DNA of 64,000 nt from Aristolochia californica (taxonomy: Eukaryota > Streptophyta > Magnoliopsida > Piperales > Aristolochiaceae), in the NCBI GenBank assembly GCA_029961685.1, contig JARWKL010000002.1, forward strand, positions 32,456,908 through 32,520,907, read 5' to 3'. Both the position numbers and the translations under genes were made by a program. The first letter of the stretch is position 1. Each line of letters begins with the position of its first letter. Below, piece after piece: positions 30,262-41,712 of the stretch. The notes beneath the pieces were generated by a model. It had not been told where the DNA came from, did not search any database, and saw nothing but the letters and a program-made list of their open reading frames with translations.

Positions 30262-31182
30262 TACAGAGTGGAACGAAGTGTTGTAACAGTATTCGGCCCA
30301 CGAAAGCCATTGAACCCATTGCCATGGAAGATCCCCCACCAAGCATCGTAGATACATCTCGATGGTGCGGTTCACCACCTCAGTCTGCCCGTCTGTCTGT
30401 GGATGATAGGTGGAGGAGAACTTCAATTTTGTCCCACTCAAGCGAAATAGTTCCCGCCAAAAGGTGCTCATGGAAACTGCATCTCTGTCACTCACAATGG
30501 ATTCTGGAATGCCATGTAAGCGGACTATCTACTCCAGGAAAGTCTGAGCAACCCGTGTTACTATATACGGATGAGCCATCGGTATAAAATGCCCGTACTT
30601 GGAGAATCTATCAACCACTACAAAAAGTACGGATTTGCCGGCTGACAGAGGTAGGCCTTCCACAAAATCCATTGAAATGTCAGCCCAAACCTGCGTAGGA
30701 AGGGCCAGAGGCTGGAGAAGACCAGCTGGACTCAAGTGCTAGGCTTTGTTGCACTGGCATACCTGACAGTCGCGCACATAAGTCGCAATAGAGGGTTTCA
30801 TGGTTTGCCAGTAAAAATCAGCTCGAATTCTGTGCAAGGTCTTCTGGATCCCCTCGTGTGTACTGTCATGGTTGGCCGAGAGAATAGGTGGAATCAACTC
30901 GGACTCAGGTGGAAGGAAAATCCGCTGCTTGTAATAAATAAGTGAATCCTGGATGGACCACTTCAAATTCATTGTCCCTTCCGAGATCTTCTGATGCAGT
31001 TCCTGCAGTGTATGGTTAGTGGCATGTGCCTCTCGCACCAAGTCCAGAATGAGAAATCTCGGCTGGCTGATAGAATATACTGACTGCTGATCTTCAAAAC
31101 ATGGTGATAAGGCATCTGCCACCTTATTTAATCTCCCCGCACGATACTCCACCGAGAAGTCAAACCTCAACAACTTACTGAT
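30262..31182 (-). pseudogene. E integrase (3' truncated)
   Basis: The zinc finger H..H..C..C is seen in NHDSTHEGIQKTLHRIRADF and RDCQVCQCNKA. The core reads [19 protein letters not shown], then SDRDAVSMSTFW and SSTYHPQTDGQTEVVNRT, so D, D and E are present. A stop between the finger and the core (plus-strand CTAGGC at 30740) and a frame change near 30510 break it. It ends at YNTSFHSVSRV, where the deletion joins the LTR. Confidence 0.82.
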
Positions 31183-32484
31183 CTAGTGCTGCTGTGGCGA
31201 CGTCGTCAAACGCTGTTCTAGTAGGAATTTAAGGCCGTAGTGATCCGTGCGTATGAGAAAAGCCCGGCCCCAGAGATAAGGCCTCCAATGTTGGACCGCT
31301 TTGGCCAACCCAATCAATTCACGCTCATAGGCTGCCAGCTTGTGATGGCGGACTGCCAACTGTCTGCTTAAATACGCAATAGGATGGCCCAGCTGCTGTA
31401 AAACGGCCCCCATGCCCACGCCCGAAGCGTCGCACTCTACCACGAACAATTCGTCGAAGTTGGGAAGTTGTAATACTGGCACGGATGTGAGGGCAGCTTT
31501 GAGTTCCACAAACGATGTGGTGGCCCCCTCATGCCAAATAAAGGAATTTTTCTTGAGTAAACTCATCAATGGTGCTGCCACTGGCCCATAGTTCTGAATA
31601 AATTTGCGGTAGTAGCCCGTAAGACCCAGAAAACCCCGTAATGCAGAACACGACTGCCACTCGTAAATAGCTCGGATCTTCTCGGGATCCACCATAACCC
31701 CCTCATGTGAGATAATGTGTCCCAGATACCCCACATGTGAAGCCGCAAAAGAACACTTGGAATGTTTCAAATAGAGCTGATGTGCTCTTAACAAGTCGAA
31801 AACAATCCTCAAGTGTGCCAAGTGCTCCTCAACCGACTTGCTATATATCAAAATATCATCGAAAAATACAAGAACAAATTTTCGAAGATAGGGGCTAAAT
31901 ACCTCATTCATCAAAGCTTGAAAAGTGAAGGGTGCATTGGATAACCCGAACGGCATGACTACGAACTCAAAGTGGCCATGGTGCGTACGGAATGCCGTCT
32001 TCTCGATATCAGAGGGGTGCATCCGGACCTGATGGTATCCCGAATGGAGGTCGAGTTTAGTGAATAACCACGACCCATGTAACTCATCCAGAAGCTCATC
32101 CACTATCAAAATTGGGAACTTGTCTTTTACTGTCTGCACGTTCAACTCCCGATAATCCAAGCAGAACCTCCATGTCCCATCATGTTTCTTCACAAGTAAG
32201 ATGGGTGAAGAGAACGGGGAGCGGCTGGGGCAAATAAGACCCTGTTTCAACATCTCATGGCACTGACGCTCTATCTCGTCCTTCTGAATGTGTGGGTAAT
32301 GGTATGGTCGCACGACCACTACCTCAGAACCTGGTTTCAAACAGATCCTATGGTCACAGTGTCTCATGGGAGGCAACCCCGAAGGCTCATGGAAGAGGTC
32401 AGAGAACTCCTCAACCAAACCATCACTAGTACTGTCAGGCTGATCCTGTGTTTTCAAAGTGTGTAAACGGTGGGCCTTGTCCAC
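31183..32484 (-). pseudogene. E reverse transcriptase and RNase H
   Basis: An open stretch of 433 residues with [40 protein letters not shown], the RT active-site [33 protein letters not shown] [15 protein letters not shown] and RNase [16 protein letters not shown]. It ends at QQH followed by TAG where relatives have W. Catalytic residues are intact, so this domain block is well preserved. Confidence 0.88.
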
Positions 32485-33300
32485 CTAACAACCCTGTAAG
32501 ATTACCCGACTTTCGGCCAAATCAAAGCTCATGGTTAAAGCCGAAAAGTCCCACATAATGGGCCCCAACGTTTGTAACCATTTAATGCCTAAGACCATAT
32601 CAAATCCCGCCAGGGGAATAACAAAAAATTCTGCATTAAATGAAGTAAATCCAATGGAAAAAGTTACCGCCTTACTAATCCCTTAGCTAGGGACCTTCTC
32701 GCCATTGGCCACTGAGATGGTGGCTGTCGGATGAGTGTGTATCTGGAGCTGGAGATGTTGTGCGGCAGTCAAACTCAGAAAATTGTGTGTACTCCCCGAG
32801 TCGACTAGTCCCACCAGTTCTCGGTCGATGACATGAGCTTGGACTTGCATTGTAGTAGGTGATTTCTGCCTAGTAATAGCATGCAAGGATATCTCTGATG
32901 GTTCCTCCTCGATAATATCCTCTGGCTCCTCTGGATCCTCTGTATCCTCCACCTCGAGCCAAAACAATTGTTTACATTGGTGTCCAACCCGATACTGCTC
33001 ATCGCAGTTATAACAGAGATTTTTGGACCACCTTTCTGCCATCGCCGCACTCGTCAATTTTTTTATAAAGCTCGGTAGGGAATTACCAGGGCGGGGATCG
33101 GCTACCCTAGTCGTAGTCGGAGTGTATCTGGATGGTACTGCTGTAGATGCTCCCTGAGATGAATTATAGCGGCACCCTTGCCACGTGGAGGAAGTGTTCC
33201 TCTCACTCGACCAACCCGGCTTACGTTGTTGCAGTTGTTGTCGTTGTTCCATTGCTCGGTCCATATTCATGGCATGAGCTAGATCCATGGGCATAAGGAG
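32485..33300 (-). pseudogene. E Gag end, zinc knuckle and protease
   Basis: The frame at 32683-33294 runs from late Gag (MDLAHAMNMDRAMEQRQQL) through a zinc knuckle CYNCDEQYRVGHQC into the protease VDSGSTHNFLSLTAAQHL without a break. This shows that the normal arrangement in this group is one continuous gag-pol frame. A stop at about 32683 (plus-strand CTTAGCTAGG) interrupts the stretch between protease and RT. Confidence 0.82.
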
Positions 33301-33834
33301 TTCTACCTCTAGTCGTTAATACTCATTGAGACCTACTATGAATAAGGAGACCTACTGGTCAACTAATACCCTCTCCCCAGCACGAGCCAACTTTTCCTGG
33401 AATAGTTTTTGATATTGTTCCACCAAACCTGTTTGTCTCAATAGGACTAACTCTCCCAGGGGGTTGCTGTTGGCGGGAGGCCCAAATCTAACTGTGCATA
33501 GATTTTTAAATTCTCCCTAAGTCATTCCCGGTCTCTCTTTGTCTACTTGAGTCACCCATAAAATGGCTTCATCTGTCATATGGAAAGAGGCTAGTTGCAC
33601 CTTATCCCATTCAGTAGTCCCTTGGTTCAAAATTTTTTTTTTCACATCCATGCAACCAAATTACGGGATCCACAGAACCATTGAAAGAGGGAAACTCTAA
33701 CTTGGTGTACCTTGGGATTGTGCCTCCATGCTGAGGTGCTTGGACAGTAGTGCGCCCAGGCCACTGCTCCCCTCTTCTGTGATATGGTTGAGCAACCTCT
33801 CTCACCTTTGGACTTTGATGTCTCTATGTCCTCA
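33301..33834 (-). pseudogene. E Gag capsid region (broken)
   Basis: Fragments IPRYTKLEFPSFNGSVDP and, in other frames, FHMTDEAILWVTQ and EKLARAGERVLVDQ-like text show the Gag capsid. There are several stops and frame changes. The N-terminal part and any LTR-encoded start are missing. Confidence 0.7.
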
Positions 33835-33849
33835 ACTCCTGTAGCATGC

Positions 33850-33886
33850 TAATATGATTCGGATTTTGTTGGGTTCATAACATTAC
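33850..33886 (-). repeat. LTR tail plus TTAC, repeat of the 29655 junction
   Basis: GATTCGGATTTTGTTGGGTT to CATAACATTAC, followed by an LTR start at 33887. The same tail-TTAC-start order occurs at 29625-29660. It probably arose by recombination between related LTRs. Confidence 0.6.
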
Positions 33887-34864
33887 TGTTATGGTCCCGG
33901 GTCATGGCTCGAGTAACATGGCGTGGAAGTTGTGAATCCAGCACTGGTACTGAGTTGCTGGATTCGGTAAGGAGGGTCAAAGGTCCCTTATTTGGGTACT
34001 CTTCCACCAGTGATTTGTCTCCCTTTTTATGGTCTCATTCTAGTGCTAAAGTTATAGCTAGAATGGAAGTAATTCAGGTTGAGAAAGAATGGAAAAATAC
34101 CTATTTTGTTCACGTTAATCAGGGTTTCAACTCTGATTTGATGCAGCTCATTCTAAGACTTGAAGACCTAGCTTGATGGGGCAGCCTTGGCTCACGTTGA
34201 TGGCTGTCCTTGCTCTATTTTCATGATGAATTCCCAGCAAGAAGAGTTGCTATAACCCTTCACATGAAAGAACCAGAAATATTCCTCTTTTGCTACTCGT
34301 CAAGAGGGAATGGAACCCAACTTCTTGTTGACGCTGGTGATGAGAGAAGATCCTCTCTTTGGGCTCGGAAAAGGGGCAGGAAGCTCCTTTTCTTAGTATG
34401 GATGATGAGGGATGAATTTGGGTGAAGATGGATGGCAATGGAGGGTGAAGGATAGGTTGGATTTTTGGAGTAAACCCTAAACTCGAGATCAAGAGGTGAT
34501 CTCAACCTGTTTAGACTAGGTTATTCTCAAATCTCAAAGCTTACCTATTTCATTCATACCTTTCCCTTAAATAGGTCACCTCAAGGAGTTTTAGGGTTAG
34601 GGTTTCAATAATTCCCCATAATGCCCTTACATATAAAGTAATTAGAAATAACTCCTACTTAAAACAATATAAGAAATAAATCCTACTCAAAGAAATATAA
34701 GAATTAAATCCTATTGAGTGAGTTGTTGTTGTCTTCTTCGTTGTGTGACTCGGTGTGCTATTGAATCCAAAACAGCTAGAGTAATTAGAAGTAACTAACC
34801 CAGCCAGAGTAATTGACTCAGCCACAACGTCTACATGACTCGGATTGTAGTTGGGTTCATAACA
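33887..34864 (-). repeat. E-type LTR, full length (978 bp), 3' LTR of cargo element
   Basis: TGTTATGGTCCCGGG to GGGTTCATAACA on the plus strand. A C-run (purine tract on the reverse strand) follows, which makes this the 3' LTR of a reverse-strand element whose interior lies to the right. On the plus strand it contains open stretches (33904-34176 and 34210-34425) shared with 29659-30261 but antisense to the element, with no recognised domain. Confidence 0.8.
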
Positions 34865-34867
34865 TTA

Positions 34868-34889
34868 CCCCCCCCCCCCCCCCCCCCCC
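34868..34889 (-). promoter_or_regulatory. Polypurine tract, 22-base homopolymer
   Basis: 22 C on the plus strand, so 22 G on the element strand, three bases from the 3' LTR. Confidence 0.75.
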
Positions 34890-34980
34890 TGGAGAACGAG
34901 CTTGGCCTCAAACTTGAAACGATGGAGGCGCTGTTTGAAGAGTCGATTGTCTTCATGGGTGCAGCCGTGGTGGTCTCACC

Positions 34981-36735
34981 TTAACCAAGCCGAGCCCATT
35001 GCTCTTCCAGCACTCTTGCAGTGAATGGCATAAGTGGGAACTGCTGACTCATTTCATTGAATAGAAACCATGACGAATCCAATTCAACATGCCCTAGAGC
35101 ATGAAAAAATGAGTTTTCCATTATGGCATCTCCAACTGTCAGCTCCATACCATATCTTCCAGAGAGATAAAAAAACTTGTTCACTAGACAAAGAAAGACT
35201 AGAACTATCTCAAACTTCTTGCTGGAGCTGGCAACAATTTAGATAGGTTGGATGTTGCTCTCAACTTCAGGCCTATTTATCACTAGGGACATTAAACCTC
35301 CCAGAAGTTACTACAGAAAATGATGTGAATCCTTGAACTACAGAAGACGTGGTAGACAGAGGGCTTTGATGTTCCTTGGCATCAATAAGTTTCTCATCGA
35401 AATACAATGCCCCATCATCATAACTTTGAATGCTGTCATAATTTTCCACATGGTTCGAAAACAAAGAGTATGATGGCAACATGTGCATGAATACTTGTGT
35501 CAAGATTGTATATTGACATTCTTCAATGTGAATGACTCTCTCATCATAGTGATAAAGTAAGAGTTACCTTGCAAGATTCTCTTCTTTTACAAATTGATCA
35601 ACTTCAGCACCTGCTAATTTAAGAATTCCTGAAAATATGTTTCAAGTGCTACCCTGATGCATAAGCACTAGATTCAATACCACTGGAATCATACTTTCAT
35701 TTTCCATCACTCTGGCTTAGTGCCTTGATTGCATGAAAATAGCCATCTCCTTCCTCAAGAAGCACCTTGGCTTGGCTGCCTTGATCCTTAATAAGAACCA
35801 AACTACCAATATAGTGGTAGAAGTCAGAGAGTAAAGTTGCATCCTTCAGAACTGCGTGAAGCTTTGAAGTGATTGCCTAAAAAATTTTGTCATCAATATT
35901 CCAATTCAACATGCTACTGAAGTAGTCCTATGCACTAGAAGATGACAATACAATGGTCTCAACAACAATAGGGCATGTTCCTGGGCTTATATCAGCACTT
36001 TTCTCTACACAAAGAACTTGAAGTGTCCTCAACACTTCATAAGTTTCCTCTAGGCTTCCAAAAGATCCATCGATCGGAGCAAACAACTTCAATGCAGTAG
36101 ATCAATGCTCATTTGACTCTGGTTGGAAGATGCCTTACAGACAGTCAACCAAATAAATAGAACCAGAAGATCGAGGTTTCTGGCCAATCTGTGTCCACCA
36201 TTCTTACCGCAAAACAACAACAAGTATTTGGTCTGCTTCATCAAGCACCAGATAGTGACTTCACTTAATTGGAGGTCGTTACAATTAATCAAATCAATTA
36301 TACAGTCTGGTTTGCTTTTCAACATCATGTCAGTTTCAATATCTCCAATACTTCTGAGCACAAAAATCCAATACTCCACCCTTCTTTCAGGTCTTTCATC
36401 AAACATAAGAGTGAAAATTTCTTTGATCCCAGTATCAATGTCCTTCAGATTCCTCCAACACATTCCAGAAATTCCAATAGAACTTCCAGCAAGCAAATTA
36501 CTCAGAGACATCAATTGAAAAAAGATATGTATCAAAAGCAGACTCCATGTTCTGGTAAGTGTTTGTCACATTTTCAATAAAACAGGCCATCCTTATCTCA
36601 TGTGGTGTATACTGTAACTTGCACATTGGACCTTTCAATGTGAATTCCATTGATCTTGACAAACAGAAACTGCACATACTCTTATGCAATAGCAAATTCA
36701 TCACCTGGGCACGCAGAGTAGGCATCTCCTTTAAC
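34981..36735 (-). pseudogene. Captured gene-like sequence 'gene X', copy 2
   Basis: In order on the reverse strand: SMEFTLKGPMCKLQYT (about 36640), GISGMCWRNLKDIDTGIKE with IFTLMFDERPERRVEYW and SIGDIETDMMLKSKP (36089-36500), GSFGSLEETYEVLRTLQVL (about 36050), VVETIVLSSSSA then DYFSSMLNWNIDDKIF (about 35900), DFYHYIGSLVLIKDQ, LAGAEVDQFVKEEN (about 35600), ERVIHIEECQYTIL (about 35530), and MNKFFYLSGRYGMELTVGD (35184-34981). There are several stops and frame changes. It reads like a long helical, soluble host protein. I cannot name it, and no Pfam-type motif is evident by eye. Its diverged partner is 24830-26120. Confidence 0.58.
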
Positions 36736-37201
36736 AGATCAAGTGGGACCCACAAATATCTCACGAGCTGTCAACCTTATCAAGATGAGCTGGAAGATCA
36801 TGAGGGACCCACAAGGATAATGATATGGGATGGCCATCTCCCTTATATTCATGTGAATGAAGCAAGTGTCCTAGTTCAGCTCATATTAGGCTTCTAGTAG
36901 ATTGGTTTGAATAGACTTATCTTAGAGAGTTAGAGTTGGAATGTAATTAGGATTGAAAGGTTAATTGTATAAGGACTCTACCTCCTCCTCTACTATAAAT
37001 AGAGGTGTTGTAATTTGGAATAAATCAAGTTACGCATCTCAATCTCGAGTTACTCTCTCTCTCTCTCCCTTTGCTTGGCACAACCTCTCTTTGCTCTTTT
37101 ATTTTTTCTTCTCTCTACCTGAGAGCTCTTCTTCCCTTTTCTTCTTTTTATTTCTTCTTTCTCTTGCTCAGATTTATGGAAAATGGATCCTAAATTCAAC
37201 A
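36736..37201 (+). repeat. Copia-G 5' LTR, 5'-truncated
   Basis: From CAAGTGGGACCCACAAATAT to CCTAAATTCAACA. It matches 52913-53369 and the reverse copy 62929-63430. TATAAATA at 36994-37001 and a CT-rich tract (TCTCTCTCTCTCTCCC) follow. Confidence 0.88.
36994..37001 (+). promoter_or_regulatory. TATA box of copia-G LTR
   Basis: TATAAATA, at the same place in the 3' LTR (53162-53169) and in the reverse copy (63129-63136). The probable transcription start lies about 30 bp further on. Confidence 0.6.
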
Positions 37202-37754
37202 CGGTATCGGAGCATTATATTTAGGATCCCTCGTCAATGGAATGCTCTAAAGAAGTGATGATCAACACCACTCAAAGAAGGCTCTTTTATGAAGGAAGAA
37301 CACAAGCCGAGAGATAAGTGTTCAAATTTTTTTTTTCTTCATGTTACTGGTTTTCGAATTTAGAAGATGATTCAATGATGAATATGTGAATGCTTTCATA
37401 TTATTATTTTATAGATATGCATGCCTCTCTATCTAGAAGGAGTTATCAAAACAGTTTTGTCGGTTTGGAAATTCTGTTTACCGAGACAAGTCCATGATCA
37501 GATTATTGGAATTTTTTTTCGTGGGATAAGAGTTCCTTGATATTGAAGATTATTATTGAGTCTCTTATGAGTGGTTTTTGGAAAAAAATCAGAATAACAA
37601 TTTAGCATCAATGCAAAACTTCCCCATACATTGAGTTGATTGAAGAAGTACTACTTGTGTTATTATTAAATTTTTTTTTAAAGAAGGGTGGCCTATCATG
37701 GCTAACAAAAATATGAATATCAAAGGTGATATATTGAGAATCACCACCATACCC
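37202..37754 (+). other. Copia-G primer site, leader and Gag start
   Basis: CGGTATCGGAGC (37202-37213) is a two-base variant of the Met-tRNA site. An untranslated leader follows. ATG at 37699 opens MANKNMNIKGDILRITTIP, matching the copia-H Gag start, and is cut at 37754 by the composite insertion. Confidence 0.8.
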
Positions 37755-37819
37755 TGTTATGGTCCTGGGGTTAAGTACCTATGTCTTCCGCTCCTTACAG
37801 GCCGATCTTTTGGGTAGTA

Positions 37820-38229
37820 TGTTAGGATCCTCACGAGCCATGGATCTTGTCACCCTCCTCTCTTCTCTTCCTTCCATTATCTTGCTTGATGTTGAGATGG
37901 AATGAGGGTTGAAGGGGATTGAATTTCGGAAAGGAGAATTGGGGAAATTCGGAAGAGAGCTTGAAGGAGCTCTTGACCTGTTTATCTAAATTACGTTAAC
38001 TAGAGTGAACTCAATTCATCCTCTTCATTACCCTAGACGTCCCCTTAAATAGGGTGGAGGACGTCCAAAACCCTAAAGACCTCTTGGGTCAATGGTTCAA
38101 ACCAATAAATGCTAAACCAACCCAAACCAAAGACAAAACCAAACCAAAGACAATTACATGGAAATTGAAAAACACATTAATTAATTCCTACGCCTGTTGG
38201 TAACTCGTGATGCTATAGAGTCCATAACA
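37820..38229 (-). repeat. Gypsy-3 3' LTR
   Basis: 410 bp, TGTTAGGATCCTC to GTCCATAACA. It holds the last Pol codons on the reverse strand. Confidence 0.95.
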
Positions 38230-39629
38230 TCACCCCCCTCCTGGAGAAAGAGCTTGTCCTCAAGCTCGAAGGAAGGATATAAAAGTCGAAATGTTGATAA
38301 CTGCTCCCATGTGGTGTCACTGGGATCGGCATCGGCCCACTGGACTAGAATTTCCCAATCCCCTTGAATGTGGCGTGCTTGTATTACCTGAGCTGGAATA
38401 GAAAGGACTCTGCCCTCATGTAGTGGCGGCAGTGGAGTGTGTAGTAGGGGCGAGTCACCTTGGAAGGGCTTCAATTGGGAGACGTGAAATACATTGTGGA
38501 TCTTTGCTGCCGGTGGGAGCTGCAAACGGTATGCCACGGGCCCAATTTGGTCCAATATCGGAAATGGACCATAATATTTTGGAGACAGCTTATGGCGCTT
38601 GGCTGCAGTCAGGGACAGCTGGCGGTAGTGTTGAAGCTTTAACCACACATAGTCTCCAGGGCAATAAGATGCCTCCCGGTGCTTCTTATCATAAAAGCGT
38701 TTCATAGAGTGTTGGGCCGCTTGCAGATGTGTACGTACCTCAGTGTGCATAGCATCTCGTTCAGCTAATGCTTGGTCCAAAGTGACGACTTTGGATGCCC
38801 CCGGTTCATATGGTAACAAACGAGGTGGATCTCTGCCATAAACTACCCTGAAAGGAGTAGTACCCAGTGCTGTGTGGTAAGATGTGTTATAGCAAAATTC
38901 TGCCCATGAAAGCCATTTCACCCATCTTCTAGGTGCGTCCCCCACAAAACAACGAAGATACATTTCAATAGTGCGATTGACAACCTCTGTTTGTCTGTCC
39001 GTTTGTGGGTGATAGGCTGACGAAAATGCCAATTGGGTGCCCTGTAATTTGAATAATTCCTTCCAAAAGAGACTGGTAAAAATTGCATCCCTGTCACTGA
39101 TAATGGATGAGGGAATTCCATGTAATCTAACAATGTTGTCCATAAATAATTGAGCGACCTGAGCAGCAGTATATGGATGCGCCAAAGCAAGGAAGTGCCC
39201 ATATTTTGAAAACCGATCAACGACGACAAAGATCACCGATTTACCTGATGAAATGGGAAGTCCAACAATGAAGTCCATGGAAATATCAGACCAGATTTGA
39301 GATGGTAGTTGCAGAGGTTGCAGTAGGCCGGCTGGACTTAAGGATTCGGCCTTGTTTCTTTGACAAATCTGACAAGCAGCTACATAATCAGCAATTGTGC
39401 TCTTCATGCCCTTCCAGTAAAAGTCCCGACTGATTCGGAAATATGTTTTCTGTCGACCCTCATGTGTGCTATCATGGATAGAGGACAGGATTGTGTGAAG
39501 AAGTGGTGATGTATTATGTAAAAATATCATGTTTTTGTAGAGAATGAGACGATCCTGAATCGTCCAATGAGGAGCAGCTGTCCCCTGGAGCAACTGTCCC
39601 CTGTTGAATATCCTGATATAAAGACACAA
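38181..39629 (-). pseudogene. Gypsy-3 integrase and chromodomain
   Basis: A 482-residue open stretch: zinc finger HDSTHEGRQKTYFRISRDF and CQICQRNKAES; core ISMDFIVGLPISSGKSVIF, SDRDAIFTSLFW, YHPQTDRQTEVVNRTIE (the usual G is R here); then DYVWLKLQHYRQLSLT, KLSPKYYGPFPIL, and a chromodomain-like tail QARHIQGDWEILVQWADADP with FELEDKLFLQEGG. It ends VMDSIASRVTNRRRN in the LTR. The upstream frame changes near 39580. Confidence 0.9.
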
Positions 39630-39981
39630 GATCCGGATATTGATTTACTTCCTCACGAATAGAATCTAATAGCAGTGCACGTGGGTGACTGATAGCATAA
39701 ATGTGAGTGGTGGAAATATCCCGACGTGATAAGGCATCAGCCCCCAAATTCGAACTACCTGGCTTATAATGAACCGTAAAATCAAAGCCCATGAGTTTAG
39801 TTAACCAATGCTGCTGTGGGGATGTGGTGAGGCGCTGTTCCAGAAGATACTTGAGGCTGCAATGATCTGTACGAATGAGAAACGGTCTTCCCCAAAGATA
39901 CGGTCGCCAATGTTGGACAGCCTTGGCTAACCCAATCAATTCCCTCTCATATGCAGCTAACTTATGGTGGTGTTGTCCCAA
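39514..39981 (-). pseudogene. Gypsy-3 RNase H end
   Basis: It opens after an in-frame stop (AYFSR-stop-LGQHHHK, where relatives have Q) and reads [35 protein letters not shown] and GADALSRRDI, then loses frame near 39580 before the integrase. Confidence 0.88.
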
Positions 39982-41712
39982 CTAACGACTGAAATAAGCA
40001 ATGGGGTGCCCCAATTGTTGTAACACTGCCCCTATACCTCCCCCGGAGGCATCACATTCCACCACAAATTCTGCCTCAAAATCTGGTAATTGTAGGATTG
40101 GCGCTGAGGCTAAGGCCTCCTTTAACAGGTTAAATGCCTGTTCTGCTGAAGAAGACCAGTGGAAGGCATTTTTTTTGAGCAGGTTGTTGAGTGGTGCTGC
40201 TATCTGTCCATAAGATTGGATAAATTTTCTATAATATCCCGCTAAGCCCAAAAAGCCCTTTAATGCTGTAGTGGAGGTGGGAACCGGCCAATCTGTAACT
40301 GCCTGAATCTTGCTCTGGTCAACTTTCACGCCCCCAGCTGATATGACGTGACCCAAATATGCCACCTCAGATGTACCCATAGCACATTTTGATTGATTCA
40401 AAACCAAATGATGAGAGCGTAGAATGGTAAATACCTGGTGGAGGTGGTGGAGATGTTCTTCCCAATTTTTGCTGTAGACCAGAATGTCATCAAAAAAGAC
40501 TAACACATAGTGGCGCAGAAGTGAGGAAAAGACCTCATTCATGAGGGCCTGAAAGGTGGATGGTGCATTGGAGAGACCGAAGGGCATGACGAGGAACTCG
40601 AAATGACCGTGATGTGTGCGGAAGGCAGTCTTCTCCACATCCGCCTGGTGAACTCGTATTTGATGATAGCCCGATTTCAAATCTAATTTGGTAAAAATTG
40701 TAGCACCATGTAACTCATCCAGCAACTCGTCCACAACTGGAATGGGGAACTTGTCCTTAACTGTGTGCAAGTTTAGTTGCCTATAGTCGACACAAAATCT
40801 CCAAGATTTATCTTTTTTACGTACAAGTAACACTGGTGAGGAGAAAGGAGATCGACTGGGCTGGATCACACCCTGAGCGAGCATATGCATGCACTGTCGT
40901 TCTATTTCGTCTTTCTGGATATGTGGGTAACGATAAGGCCGCACCACTACTGGATCAGTTCCCAACTTTAAACGAATGCGGTGATCGCAATGACGCACTG
41001 GTGGTAGACCTGTAGGGTCATTAAATAAATCCGCAAATGCTGTAAGTAAAAGAGCTAACTGATCATCACCCGTGTGTTGAATATGCAAAGTGTGAAGTGC
41101 GTAAGGGACCTGTGCCACAATGCCTTGTAATGTAATCTGGCCCTGTGGTGCTGAAAATGTCATAGTCCGAGCCTGAAAGTCCCATAATATCGGTCCTAAT
41201 AACTGGAGCCATTTGACCCCGAGCACCAAATCAAATCCAGCCAATGGAATGACTAGTAAATCTGCCTGAAAGGAATGCCCCTCAATGGTGAAAGGGGTGT
41301 TAGCACATAACCCCACGCTAGCAATTTTGGCCCCATTGGCCACTGAAACTGAGAGACCCCTTTGTTGTTGAATTTCCAATCCCAATTGTTGCGCGGCTAG
41401 TTCACTGATAAAATTATGTGTGCTGCCCGAATCAACTAAAGCAAGTAGCATGAGATGATGTAACCTGGCCTTGACCTGCATGGTATTAGAACTACGCAGG
41501 CCATGCATGGCATGGAGGGAGAGCTCTGCTTCCTGATGTACCTCTTCCACAATTTCATTTTCAAGAAGCTCTTCTGAATCTTCTTCCAATAATTCAATAC
41601 TGAATAAACGTTTACAGGTATGTCCGGGCAAGAATTGTTCGTCACAATTAAAACATAGGCCCTTTGCCTTTCGAGCATCCATTTCCTGTTTAGTCAAAAA
41701 TTTACGTGGCAT
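39982..41712 (-). pseudogene. Gypsy-3 zinc knuckle, protease and RT
   Basis: 576 residues open: zinc knuckle CFNCDEQFLPGHTC, protease LVDSGSTHNFISELAAQ, RT with WRFCVDYRQLNLHTV, FFDDILVYSKN, YLGHVISAGGVKVD, and the RNase H start [15 protein letters not shown]. All catalytic residues are present. It ends at a TAG replacing Q. The junction with Gag near 41700 needs a frame change. Confidence 0.9.

Larger units (their letters stand above)
29659..33834 (-). mobile_element. E: decayed chromovirus with deleted 3' end
   Basis: A reverse-strand gypsy with Gag (33834-33300), zinc knuckle, protease, RT, RNase H and integrase in order. It lacks the integrase C-terminus, chromodomain, purine tract and the U3 part of the 3' LTR. 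No intact 5' LTR abuts its Gag: a 32-base LTR tail (33850-33882) lies there instead. Protein similarity is closer to gypsy-C than to gypsy-1. Confidence 0.82.
33887..36735 (-). mobile_element. Non-autonomous LTR element carrying gene X, copy 2 (5' end lost)
   Basis: A 3' LTR (33887-34864), a 22-C/G purine tract (34868-34889), a short chromodomain-tail relic, then about 1.75 kb of gene-like cargo in the sense direction. No RT or integrase. The 5' end, including primer site and 5' LTR, is cut off by copia-G at about 36736. It parallels the D element at 23595, which carries the same cargo under a different LTR. Confidence 0.68.

Noticed and set aside
33904..34425. Plus-strand frames in the E-type LTR as a gene
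   Set aside because: They occur in both LTR copies because the LTRs are repeats, are antisense to the element, and match no domain I know.
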